A DNA stretch of 64,000 nucleotides, from positions 1 to 64,000 of the forward strand of contig NZ_PVWJ01000004.1 in the NCBI RefSeq assembly GCF_003003775.1. The letters run 5' to 3'. This DNA comes from Merismopedia glauca CCAP 1448/3. Its GTDB lineage: Bacteria > Cyanobacteriota > Cyanobacteriia > Cyanobacteriales > CCAP-1448. Shown piece after piece: positions 17,262 to 25,083 of this stretch. Every line of letters starts with the position of its first letter. Position 1 is the first letter of the stretch. A program made the position numbers and the translations under genes. The notes under the pieces were generated by a model, which was not told the DNA's origin, did not search any database, and worked only from the letters and a program-made list of their open reading frames with translations.

Positions 17262-18764
17262 ATGAATAAAGATGCTAACTATGGTCGAGTACTTGCTAAC
17301 CGCTATCAACTCGGCAATATGATCGGTAAAGGAGCTATGGGTCGTGTTTACCAAGCTAATGATTTGCTGTTGGGAGGCGTGGGGGTAGCAGTTAAATTTC
17401 TATCTCAGACAATTTTAAATCAGAAAACCCGCGATCGCTTTGAAACCGAAGCTAAGATTTGCGCTCTTTTGGGAGAACAAAGCATTAATATTGTGCGGGT
17501 GAGAGACTATGGCGTAGATGAAATGGAAATCCCATTTTACGTCATGGAATATTTACAAGGAGACAACTTACGAGAGTTGGTCAAGCGATGTCCCTTAACT
17601 TTACCCAGGTTTTTCAGTCTCACTCGCCAAATTTGCTTGGGATTACAATGCGCTCACCAAGGAATTGTCATTGATGGTCAATTATGTCCGGTGATCCATC
17701 GCGATATTAAACCTAGTAACATTCTGGTTATAGAAGATCTATCTTTAGGAGAGTTAGTTAAAGTCTTAGATTTTGGGATTGCCAAACTCCAGTCAGAACA
17801 AGATGCTACTTCCTCATTTAAGGGAACGCTAGCTTACTGTTCGCCAGAACAAATGGAAGGCAAAGAACTCGATAATCGCTCTGATATCTACAGTTTAGGG
17901 GTGTTATTGTTCGAGATGCTGACTGGCGAAATTCCTTTAAGACCAGAAACCCACTCATTTGCAAGTTGGTATCAAGTTCACCACCATCAACAGCCTAAAT
18001 CTCTAGCCAGCTTAAGACCCGATTTAAAGATACCTAAAAGCATAGAAAATCTGATCTATAGTTGTTTAGCGAAATCTGCTAGCGATCGCCCTAGCAGTGT
18101 CAGTACCATCATTAATATTTTAGAAAACGAACAGTTTTCCCTACGCAACTCGGCTGTAACTCAGCCTCCGCCAGTGGAGAGCATCGTAGCAGAACCGCTA
18201 CCAGAATTAGAAGATATTATTGGCGATCTATCTTTAGATAGCTTTTGTCAAACGCTACCTTGGCCGAAAAATAAACCACAAGCAGAAATTGTGTTTTCCC
18301 ATCTTTTGTCAACTCCTGAAGGAGTAATACCGACCCTTTGGGTCATGCTTTCGGAAAAAGAAGCAGAAAAGCGGCAGCAAGATAAACGTTACAACCACTT
18401 TCTGTTTTTAATGTCGCCTCATCCTATGCTGTTATGGATTACGGCTCTGTATCATTATCAACGTGGACCCCGTTGGCTCCCTTGTTATTTAGATTTAAAA
18501 TCTCCTACTAATCAAAAACTGCTCCAAGCGATCGCCGAAACAGGTAGCTATCGTTTACTATTTTTCTCTTTAGAAAAACCCGAAATTTGTGCCCACGTTA
18601 TGACTATTAATATTTCTCCGGCTCAATGCCCTCTACTCAAGGAGTGGGTTAATGCTGGAAAAACTTTGGTATCAGTCGCTCACCCAAAGATGAGCAAGAA
18701 TCTGTTAAAACAAGAGTTTGAAAAGTTAAAATCTCAAATATTAGCGAAATTACAACTAAGTTAA
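17262..18764 (+). CDS. Hanks-type Ser/Thr protein kinase
   Basis: The N-terminal kinase domain (residues 15-290) is complete. It has the glycine loop IGKGAMGRVY (21-30), ATP-binding Lys45 in VAVKF, the catalytic loop HRDIKPSN (146-153, Asp148) and DFG at 170-172. GTLAYCSPEQ is the activation-segment end and RSDIYSLGVLLFEMLTGE the helix F region. The C-terminal 200 residues form a separate soluble domain without PASTA, TPR or membrane segments; it contains TLWVMLSEKEAEKRQQDKRY and I do not recognise it. The kinase is therefore probably cytoplasmic. Substrate unknown. It faces nblA convergently. Confidence 0.9.
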   Translation: MNKDANYGRVLANRYQLGNMIGKGAMGRVYQANDLLLGGVGVAVKFLSQTILNQKTRDRFETEAKICALLGEQSINIVRVRDYGVDEMEIPFYVMEYLQGDNLRELVKRCPLTLPRFFSLTRQICLGLQCAHQGIVIDGQLCPVIHRDIKPSNILVIEDLSLGELVKVLDFGIAKLQSEQDATSSFKGTLAYCSPEQMEGKELDNRSDIYSLGVLLFEMLTGEIPLRPETHSFASWYQVHHHQQPKSLASLRPDLKIPKSIENLIYSCLAKSASDRPSSVSTIINILENEQFSLRNSAVTQPPPVESIVAEPLPELEDIIGDLSLDSFCQTLPWPKNKPQAEIVFSHLLSTPEGVIPTLWVMLSEKEAEKRQQDKRYNHFLFLMSPHPMLLWITALYHYQRGPRWLPCYLDLKSPTNQKLLQAIAETGSYRLLFFSLEKPEICAHVMTINISPAQCPLLKEWVNAGKTLVSVAHPKMSKNLLKQEFEKLKSQILAKLQLS

Positions 18765-18904
18765 TTGATATTTATGACATATTACTTAAATCTACAATCG
18801 CCGACTGAGTTATTTTTTGTCTGGCTGACGCCCCAACAACCCCAGCCCTTTTCTACGTAGAACTTAGCAAGAGAGGGAGGTCGCCTACCAAAGGCTAGAA
18901 TAAT

Positions 18905-19102
18905 TTACCCAGCCGGATTTCCAGACTCTATGCCCCACTGGTGTTTCAGAAGCTGCTTGTAAGTTGCTTCCCGCATCATCATTTGTCTATATAGTTGCAC
19001 CAGAAAGTCCTTGGCTTGGTCTACCGTGAGGTCTTTGACTTGAGTTTCAAAGGTTCTGATGCTGAATTGCTGTTCCAGGGATAACTCGATTGGTTGAGAC
19101 AT
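18905..19102 (-). CDS. nblA: NblA, phycobilisome degradation adaptor
   Basis: NblA binds phycobiliproteins and recruits Clp protease, so that phycobilisomes are dismantled during nutrient starvation. The 65-residue protein has the family pattern: LSLEQQFSIRTFETQVKDL, then QAKDFLVQLYRQMMMREATY and a C-terminal KHQWG. The length is typical. A TTAGGAGTCGATC leader precedes the ATG. The gene is monocistronic with a 374-base upstream region that should carry starvation control. It implies that the organism has phycobilisomes. Confidence 0.92.
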   Translation of the reverse strand: MSQPIELSLEQQFSIRTFETQVKDLTVDQAKDFLVQLYRQMMMREATYKQLLKHQWGIESGNPAG

Positions 19103-19476
19103 GATCGACTCCTAAAGTTAACTAAAAGTAGGTCGGAACGTTTATAAACAACATATATATGGGAAGTCAGGCTGTTATGCAGTCCCGATTATTTAGAAAG
19201 ATAACAAATGCTTGACAAAATTGCCACCAATCTAAATACTTATTTCCCATTTATCCAAAGACATAGTCTAGGTAATCTCCTGGTTGTGATGGCTGTTAGG
19301 GTATCAACTTATAAACTGGTAAAACTGCTCAAAATGAACAAAAAAGGGGAGTAGGGAGTAGGGAATCGGGAAGAGAGAGTGGTTTAATCAATTGAAAACT
19401 GCTGTAAGAAAACAGAACTAGGGATGCTGCGGTACAACATCCCTAGAGGGCGAATTTTAGCTATTTCAACCCAATC
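19103..19476. other. Upstream region of nblA
   Basis: The region has no gene. It includes the nblA ribosome-binding site (AGGAGTCGATC at about 19104-19114, minus strand) and a short GGGAGTA repeat array at 19346-19370. A GTATCAACTTATAA sequence near 19300 is one base away from the NtcA consensus GTA-N8-TAC. I do not call it a site. Confidence 0.4.
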
Positions 19477-20742
19477 CTACATGGGTAGCCATTCAGGAAT
19501 TGCTTCCTCTTTGGTATTGGTACGACGATGGGGAGTTTCGCGAGTAAACTTCATGTGGATCGAGCGGTTTTGTTCGCCATCAGCCGCTACAGCCATAATT
19601 GGGTAATCAATCAAGCCATCTTGGAAGGACATCTGGAAGCGGAAAGTGCCATCTGGATTGAGTTTGATTGGTTGTCCGCCGATGGTGACGGTAGCATCTG
19701 GTTCTGTAGCTCCGTAGACGATTAGTTCGGCATCAGCAACTAACCAGAACTGACGGGGACGAATGGGAGCTTCTGAAGCCCCCATACCTATACCAGACAT
19801 GGTTAGACCGACTCCAGACATATTGATGCCAGAAGCTGTAGGAACTGCCCACATACCTACGCCAGAGGGGAAAACGTAGGAACTGATGGCTTGTTCGGGG
19901 CCGACTGCGCCAGGAACTTGGTGCATGGAGCCAAATAGAGAACCAGCAACTCGTTGAGCTTCCATTCCTTGAACCATACCAAAGATTTCGTCGTAAATTG
20001 GGTTGGCGGTTCCAGGAATTGAGAGTCGTCTGGCGGGAGGTTCCAGTTCCACCAAGGTTTTACCCTTGATATCTTCGTCCCAATTGACTGAGATAAAGGT
20101 GTCTTCGATCCAATCAGAGGGATAAACTGGGGGAACGTGGACGGGTAAGGAACGAGCTAAGACTAACCAGCGACCATCAGCACAACGATAGCCGATATCT
20201 ACTACATAGTCGCGATCGCTTACGGGAATTGGCAAAAACCATTCTCTAGCTAGTTCGTCGCAAGGATATTCTTGAACGCTATGGGGACTTTGATAGTTAA
20301 TATTAATATCGGTGACATCGTATACTCGCAAGGCTAGTTGTTGTCCGCCTTGAAAGCGTAATTCTTGTTTCTTTTCTTGAGGAACATCCCAGTAAGTGTA
20401 TCCCCACTGGGGATCGCGAGGTAACAGGACAATCCGGCTTTCGCCATAGCCTTCTGGTAAATCTTTGAGTCCTTCATCTACAGAAGCGAGATTTCCACCA
20501 GTGAGATCTTCTTGACCTAGTTCAAATTTTGCTGCTTCCACTTCTTCTTGAGCCTCCAACGGTGACGGGGATATGTGCGATATGTTCTGAGTCTGTGACT
20601 TCTGTAATTGCTCGGCTTTTCTAATCTCTTCTAATAGCTGCGATTTCCGCATTCGACTATATCGAGAGACAGAGTATTCGCTAGCAACTCTCCTGAGTTG
20701 CCTGAGTGTCATCTCTTCTAAAGGTGGGCGTTGTTTAACCAT
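19477..20742 (-). CDS. DUF4912 domain protein with Rho-N-like N-terminus
   Basis: The first 45 residues (LEEMTLRQLRRVASEYSVSR and RMRKSQLLEEIRKAE) look like the Rho N-terminal SAP-like fold. A DUF4912 domain follows at about 95-200, marked by RIVLLPRDPQWGYTYWDVP and VDIGYRCADGRWLVLARS. A Gly/Met/Ser-rich linker and a C-terminal immunoglobulin-like segment (DAELIVYGATEPDATVTIGGQPIKL) ending at WLPM come next. DUF4912 proteins are common in cyanobacteria and of unknown function. It stands alone. Confidence 0.82.
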   Translation of the reverse strand: MVKQRPPLEEMTLRQLRRVASEYSVSRYSRMRKSQLLEEIRKAEQLQKSQTQNISHISPSPLEAQEEVEAAKFELGQEDLTGGNLASVDEGLKDLPEGYGESRIVLLPRDPQWGYTYWDVPQEKKQELRFQGGQQLALRVYDVTDININYQSPHSVQEYPCDELAREWFLPIPVSDRDYVVDIGYRCADGRWLVLARSLPVHVPPVYPSDWIEDTFISVNWDEDIKGKTLVELEPPARRLSIPGTANPIYDEIFGMVQGMEAQRVAGSLFGSMHQVPGAVGPEQAISSYVFPSGVGMWAVPTASGINMSGVGLTMSGIGMGASEAPIRPRQFWLVADAELIVYGATEPDATVTIGGQPIKLNPDGTFRFQMSFQDGLIDYPIMAVAADGEQNRSIHMKFTRETPHRRTNTKEEAIPEWLPM

Positions 20743-21140
20743 GTGCCTCGACTCCAGCTATCAAAAATGAATAGGGTACGCATATGAGCTAATTTGTCAA
20801 ATAAAAATCCAAAACCTAACCCCCATATATTCAGACCGTTATTACATCTACTGGTAATCGGATTTGGTCGATTTGGCATTACTCAACAACTAGAAATTCC
20901 ACCCTCCTAGGTTTGGCATTTTGGCTAGGGTTGGTACTAGAAAAGTTGCCAGCTAGGAATGAGTTGTTAATAATATGTAACAAAACTACACCCTGTTTAG
21001 TCAAGGGTATCAACCGACGATATTTCAAGCTTTTACGGAATCATAGGGGTTTTGGGGATCAATATGTCATGAAATCTTGATATATCGATCCCCGAAGATC
21101 GAGGTAAATTACAAAAAGAGCGATCGCGTCAAAACTAAAG
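20743..21140. other. Intergenic region between divergent genes
   Basis: This 398-base AT-rich region must hold the promoters of the DUF4912 and TPR genes. It contains two copies of TTTGGCATT and a CTAGG-TTGG motif repeated near 20905-20935. One HIP1 site lies at 21119-21126. No gene or RNA fold was recognised. Confidence 0.4.
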
Positions 21141-22292
21141 ATGATGAGTAAGACAAAGTTACTACTAGGACTTTTACTAAGTTCAGTTATAGCCCATGGG
21201 TTGATAGCCTCTTCTGGATTGGCTTTCGACAATCGCTTAGTTAAAGAATCAGCTAGTTATAGCGATCGGCAAACGTTATTATCTCAAAACAATAGGGAAG
21301 AACCTGGAGAAATAAACGATTTATTGCGATCTGCTGCTGATAAATTTGCCAAAAAAGACTATAAAAGTGCAATAGAGGACTATAATCGGGTTTTAGAGTT
21401 AGATCCCGAAAATTCCCTAGCCTATTGGGGGAGAGGAGTTATAGAAGACTCTCTAGATCGAGACAAAGAAGCTTTAGCAGATTACAACCAGGCAATTAAA
21501 CTCAATCCGCAATATCCTGAAGCCTATAACACCAGAGGGATGCTATATGTTCAAGCGAGAAACTATCAACAAGCCTTAGCCGATTTCGATCGCGCGATTC
21601 GTCTCAACCCTAAATATGCCTTAGCCTACCTGAATCGGGGTGAAACTTATCGCAGTCTGAAGCAACCTCAAAAAGCCCTGTCAGACTATAATAAAGCGTT
21701 AAAAATTAAACCAGATGAGGCGGATATTTACGTTAGCCGTGCCAATTTGCGGGATGATTTAGGCAAATACCCAGAAGCGATCGCCGATCTAGATAAGGCA
21801 ATTCGTCTCAAGCCTAGATATGCCAAAGCCTATCGATTGCGGGGTTGGATTTATGCCAACCGCTTACAGCAATATCAAAAAGGACTTAGCGATTTCGGTC
21901 GTACTATTACTATATCGCCAGATTATGCCCTAGCATACGTCAATCGGGGCAATGTCTATCGGCAACTCAAGGACTTTAAAAAAGCTATAGCTGATTACGA
22001 CAAAGCCATTCAGTTAGATCGAAGCGATGCTGATGCTTATTTTTATCGAGGAATTACTCGCGATGCGATGGCAAATTATCGAGGTGCGATCGCCGATTAT
22101 AACCAAGTTTTGCGTCTAGAACCTCAGTCAGCAGATGCTTACTACAACAGAGGATTGAGTCGCGAATCCCTCAAAGACAAACCTAAAGCTTTAGCTGATT
22201 TTCGCCAAGCGGCTAATTTATACAAGCAAGCTGGAGAAACTCAATATTATCAAGATGCTTTAGCTAAGATTAGAGAATTTGAGAAAAAATGA
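21141..22292 (+). CDS. Secreted/periplasmic TPR repeat protein
   Basis: A signal peptide (KTKLLLGLLLSSVIAHGLIA, residues 4-23) precedes about nine tetratricopeptide repeats from residue 55 to the end. The repeats have the recurring pattern A.AYYNRG......Y..AL.DYN.AI.LNP. They form a superhelical protein-binding surface, and no catalytic domain is attached. Export suggests a role in periplasmic or thylakoid-lumen assembly, which is inference. The stop overlaps the start of the next gene as ATGA, so the two are probably translated together. Confidence 0.85.
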   Translation: MMSKTKLLLGLLLSSVIAHGLIASSGLAFDNRLVKESASYSDRQTLLSQNNREEPGEINDLLRSAADKFAKKDYKSAIEDYNRVLELDPENSLAYWGRGVIEDSLDRDKEALADYNQAIKLNPQYPEAYNTRGMLYVQARNYQQALADFDRAIRLNPKYALAYLNRGETYRSLKQPQKALSDYNKALKIKPDEADIYVSRANLRDDLGKYPEAIADLDKAIRLKPRYAKAYRLRGWIYANRLQQYQKGLSDFGRTITISPDYALAYVNRGNVYRQLKDFKKAIADYDKAIQLDRSDADAYFYRGITRDAMANYRGAIADYNQVLRLEPQSADAYYNRGLSRESLKDKPKALADFRQAANLYKQAGETQYYQDALAKIREFEKK

Positions 22293-22900
22293 TCTTGTGG
22301 CTGATTAACAGCATGATTTTAACCGATCGCTTTGCCTCCGCTTTAGTTTATGCCAACCAACTCCATAAAACCCAAATCAGAAAAGGGACAAATGTGCCTT
22401 ATATCAGCCATTTACTCAGTGTCACGGCTTTGGTATTAGAAGATGGAGGAGATGAAGATCAGGCGATCGCAGCCCTTCTCCATGATGCTATAGAAGATCA
22501 AGGGGGTGAAGCAACCCGCCAAGAAATCTGGAGTAAATTTGGGCAGAAAGTTGCTGCTATTGTGGAAGGCTGTACGGATGCAGATACTATCCCTAAACCA
22601 CCTTGGCGAGAACGTAAGGAAAAGTATATCGAACATTTTCGTCACGCACCTCCAGAAGTGCGTCGGGTAGCCTTAGCCGATAAACTGCACAATGCCCGTT
22701 CCATTTTATCGGATTGGTATCGGCTAGGAGATGAGATCTGGAATCGATTTACAGGGAAAAAAGAGGGAAGTCTTTGGTACTATCGTTCTTTAGTAGAAGC
22801 ATCCAAAGCAGCAGGTGGTTTCTGTTATTTAACTGAAGAATTAGATCGAGTTGTCAGTCAATTGGAACAGTTGGCGTTGCTGAATCAAGGTATGAACTAG
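22289..22900 (+). CDS. HD-domain phosphohydrolase, short RelA/SpoT-like
   Basis: The 203-residue protein has the HD metal site: His in YISHLLSV, HD in ALLHDAIED and Asp in ADKLHNARSIL. It also has the KYIEHFRHAPPEVRRVALADKLH-type helix, as in single-domain (p)ppGpp hydrolase-like proteins. No synthetase or regulatory domain is attached. It is coupled to the TPR gene by an ATGA overlap; a later ATG (22313) is an alternative start. Its last codons (LLNQGMN and the TAG) are encoded by the start of a dispersed repeat element, so the natural C-terminus may have been replaced. Confidence 0.82.
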   Translation: MILWLINSMILTDRFASALVYANQLHKTQIRKGTNVPYISHLLSVTALVLEDGGDEDQAIAALLHDAIEDQGGEATRQEIWSKFGQKVAAIVEGCTDADTIPKPPWRERKEKYIEHFRHAPPEVRRVALADKLHNARSILSDWYRLGDEIWNRFTGKKEGSLWYYRSLVEASKAAGGFCYLTEELDRVVSQLEQLALLNQGMN

Positions 22901-23024
22901 TGCATGAAGTCAGAACTCAGAAGTCAAAATAGTGAGAGATCGGGGCGAAAGAAAACCCAATCAACAATCAACAATCAACAATCAACAATCAACAATCAAC
23001 AATCAACAATCAACAATCAACAAT
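22873..23024. repeat. Second copy of the heptamer-array element
   Basis: From GGCGTTGCTGAATCAAGGTA the sequence matches the element at 5.9 kb almost base for base. The match includes TGAACTAGTGCATGAAGTCA and the core ATAGTGAGAGAT..., then GCGAAAGAAAACCCAATCAA. The GTCAGAA array is short here (about three units, 22906-22930) while the CAATCAA array is long (about nine units, 22957-23024). The right inverted end is missing. Confidence 0.75.
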
Positions 23025-23039
23025 ATTTATTACGTAGTC

Positions 23040-23249
23040 CTAATGCGAGAGGACTTGCGATTCTATAGGTGAACCGTTGATAATTTGTTTTATACGCTCT
23101 AAACGCTGCTGGCGAAGATTAAGATCTAACTGAGAAATGAGTTCTTCCAGTTGTAAACCAGCTAATTCCATTTCTAGGCGACAACGACGAGATCTGGCTA
23201 TTGTCTGTTTCACCTTGTCTGGATCGGGCACAGGATATTCAGGATTCAT
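23040..23249 (-). CDS. Small hypothetical protein, second of a pair
   Basis: This is a 69-residue, mostly helical, charged protein with a basic RSRRCRLEMEL segment and LNLRQQRLERIKQ. I place the start at the ATG at 23249, preceded by GGAGCC, not at the upstream TTG. Its ATG overlaps the TGA of the preceding gene (ATGA), which indicates translational coupling and perhaps a complex of the two products. Family not recognised. Confidence 0.5.
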   Translation of the reverse strand: MNPEYPVPDPDKVKQTIARSRRCRLEMELAGLQLEELISQLDLNLRQQRLERIKQIINGSPIESQVLSH

Positions 23250-23590
23250 GGTAGGCTCCAATCAGATTTAATCTCTTGCACGCTACGTTTCAAGGCAGGT
23301 AGTTTTTCTTGAATATGCACGCTTACTCTACTGACTAGCTCTAGCATATCAGGTTGAGCATTTGGTTGAGTTTCGGCAATTCGCAGTTGAAGATTAGAAA
23401 GCTGCAAAAATTTATCTCTAGCTTGTTCTGCCACACTTTTTAGTTCATCTAGCGCAATTATTGTGGTAATTGTTTCTCCAAAACGTTCAAATAGCATCAA
23501 CTCTGCTGCTGTAGCTTCATCAATCATGTTCAATAACTGACGTTTCAGACTCCAGATAGTTTCAGCAGTTTCGATAAATAGTTTTGCCAT
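23246..23590 (-). CDS. Small helical hypothetical protein, first of a pair
   Basis: The 114-residue protein looks almost fully alpha-helical (LFIETAETIWSLKRQLLNMI, ELKSVAEQARDKFLQLSNLQ, VSVHIQEKLPALKRSVQEI). It has no Cys and no membrane segment, and could form a coiled coil. It starts 13 bases after aroA on the same strand and overlaps the next small gene by four bases. The three genes are therefore likely one transcription unit. Function unknown. Confidence 0.55.
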   Translation of the reverse strand: MAKLFIETAETIWSLKRQLLNMIDEATAAELMLFERFGETITTIIALDELKSVAEQARDKFLQLSNLQLRIAETQPNAQPDMLELVSRVSVHIQEKLPALKRSVQEIKSDWSLP

Positions 23591-23603
23591 TTTTAGTAAG
23601 CAA

Positions 23604-24947
23604 TTATTGAGCTAAAGATTGTAAAGTGCTGACAAAATCGGGATAGGAAATTGCTGCTGCTTCTGCACCGTGAATGGTAGTAGTTCCGGTGGCGTTGAGG
23701 GCAGCTATGGCTAAACTCATAGTAATGCGGTGATCGTGGCAACTTTCAACTTCTGCACCAGAAAGATGCGCTCCCCCAGTAATTTCCAAACCATCGGGAT
23801 GTTCCACGATCTTTGCGCCCATTTTACCAAGTTGAGTCGCCATGACAGCAAGGCGATCGCTTTCTTTCACTCTCAATTCGGCTGCATCTTTAATAATGGT
23901 AGTTCCTTCAGCAAAAACAGCCGCCACAGCTAAAATTGGAATTTCATCAATCAAACGGGGAATTAAATCGCCACCAATCTCGCAGGATTGTAGTTTTCCG
24001 TGGCGTACCCTGATATCTGCAACTGGTTCTCCGGCAACTTCTCTGGGGTTTTCTAAAGTAATATCTGCACCCATCATCTGAAGTGCGTCTAGAATTCCAG
24101 TGCGAGTGGGATTAATCCCCACATTTTCGACGATAATCTCGGAATCTGGGACGATTGCCCCAGCCACGAGCCAAAAGGCGGAGGAACTGATATCTCCAGG
24201 AACGATGACGGTTTGTCCGTAGAGTCGATTTCCTCCTGTAATAGTAACGCTGAGGGTTTCTGGATCTGTAGTTAAATTGGCTCCAAAAGCCTTGAACATC
24301 CGTTCGCTGTGGTCGCGAGATAAAGCTGGTTCTGTAACGGTTGTAGCGCCTTCTGTATTCAATCCAGCTAACAAAATACAAGACTTGACTTGGGCTGAGG
24401 CGATAGGGGAATGGTAGTGGATGGATTTGAGTGCTTGTCCTCGGATTGCTAAAGGGGCTAAACCACCATTTCTTGCCCAAATTGACGCGCCCATTTGCTG
24501 TAAAGGCTTGATTACGCGAGACATGGGACGCGATCGCAGGGAACTATCTCCCGTCACCGTGAAAAACCTGTCTGGGTGCGAAGCCAGTAAACCCATCATC
24601 AATCTAATTGTAGTTCCAGAGTTGCCTGCATTCAATACATCTGGGGGTTCTTGCAGGTTACCCAAACCAATCCCTGTGACTCTGACTTCTTGAGTGTTGA
24701 GTTCCGAAATTGATGCACCCATTTGACGAAAACAAGCTGCGGTACTGCGGGGATCTTCTCCTAATAGTAACCCTTGAATGATGGTTTCACCTTGAGCGAT
24801 CGCCCCTAGCATCAAAGCGCGGTGAGAGATTGATTTATCTCCTGGTATTTTTACCCTTCCTTGTAATGATAATCCCGATCTCGGCGAATTAATAACTAAA
24901 TCTTCTCGATCTTCAAGGCAGTGGAGACTAACAACACAAGATGACAT
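23604..24947 (-). CDS. aroA: 3-phosphoshikimate 1-carboxyvinyltransferase (EPSP synthase)
   Basis: AroA joins shikimate-3-phosphate and phosphoenolpyruvate, the sixth step of the shikimate pathway to aromatic amino acids. The 447-residue protein shows [18 protein letters not shown] near residue 38, [33 protein letters not shown], the [15 protein letters not shown] segment, [12 protein letters not shown] and [13 protein letters not shown]. All are landmarks of a complete two-domain enzyme. An unusual N-terminal extension of about 25 residues precedes the core. Two tiny genes follow on the same strand. Confidence 0.95.
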   Translation of the reverse strand: MSSCVVSLHCLEDREDLVINSPRSGLSLQGRVKIPGDKSISHRALMLGAIAQGETIIQGLLLGEDPRSTAACFRQMGASISELNTQEVRVTGIGLGNLQEPPDVLNAGNSGTTIRLMMGLLASHPDRFFTVTGDSSLRSRPMSRVIKPLQQMGASIWARNGGLAPLAIRGQALKSIHYHSPIASAQVKSCILLAGLNTEGATTVTEPALSRDHSERMFKAFGANLTTDPETLSVTITGGNRLYGQTVIVPGDISSSAFWLVAGAIVPDSEIIVENVGINPTRTGILDALQMMGADITLENPREVAGEPVADIRVRHGKLQSCEIGGDLIPRLIDEIPILAVAAVFAEGTTIIKDAAELRVKESDRLAVMATQLGKMGAKIVEHPDGLEITGGAHLSGAEVESCHDHRITMSLAIAALNATGTTTIHGAEAAAISYPDFVSTLQSLAQ

Positions 24948-25083
24948 GGCGATCGCACAGCTTATAATAATGCGATCGCGATTTTACCAACTTTTCTGGT
25001 AAAAAAGTGCAGGCGATCGAGATTTATTTGAGTTGGAACTGATATCCTAATTTCATACAGAAATTTGTGTGGAGTGTGGGTTT

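Noticed and set aside
19290-19310. Possible NtcA site upstream of nblA (GTATCAACTTATAA)
   Set aside because: The last base does not fit GTA-N8-TAC and no -10 element at the right distance was clear.
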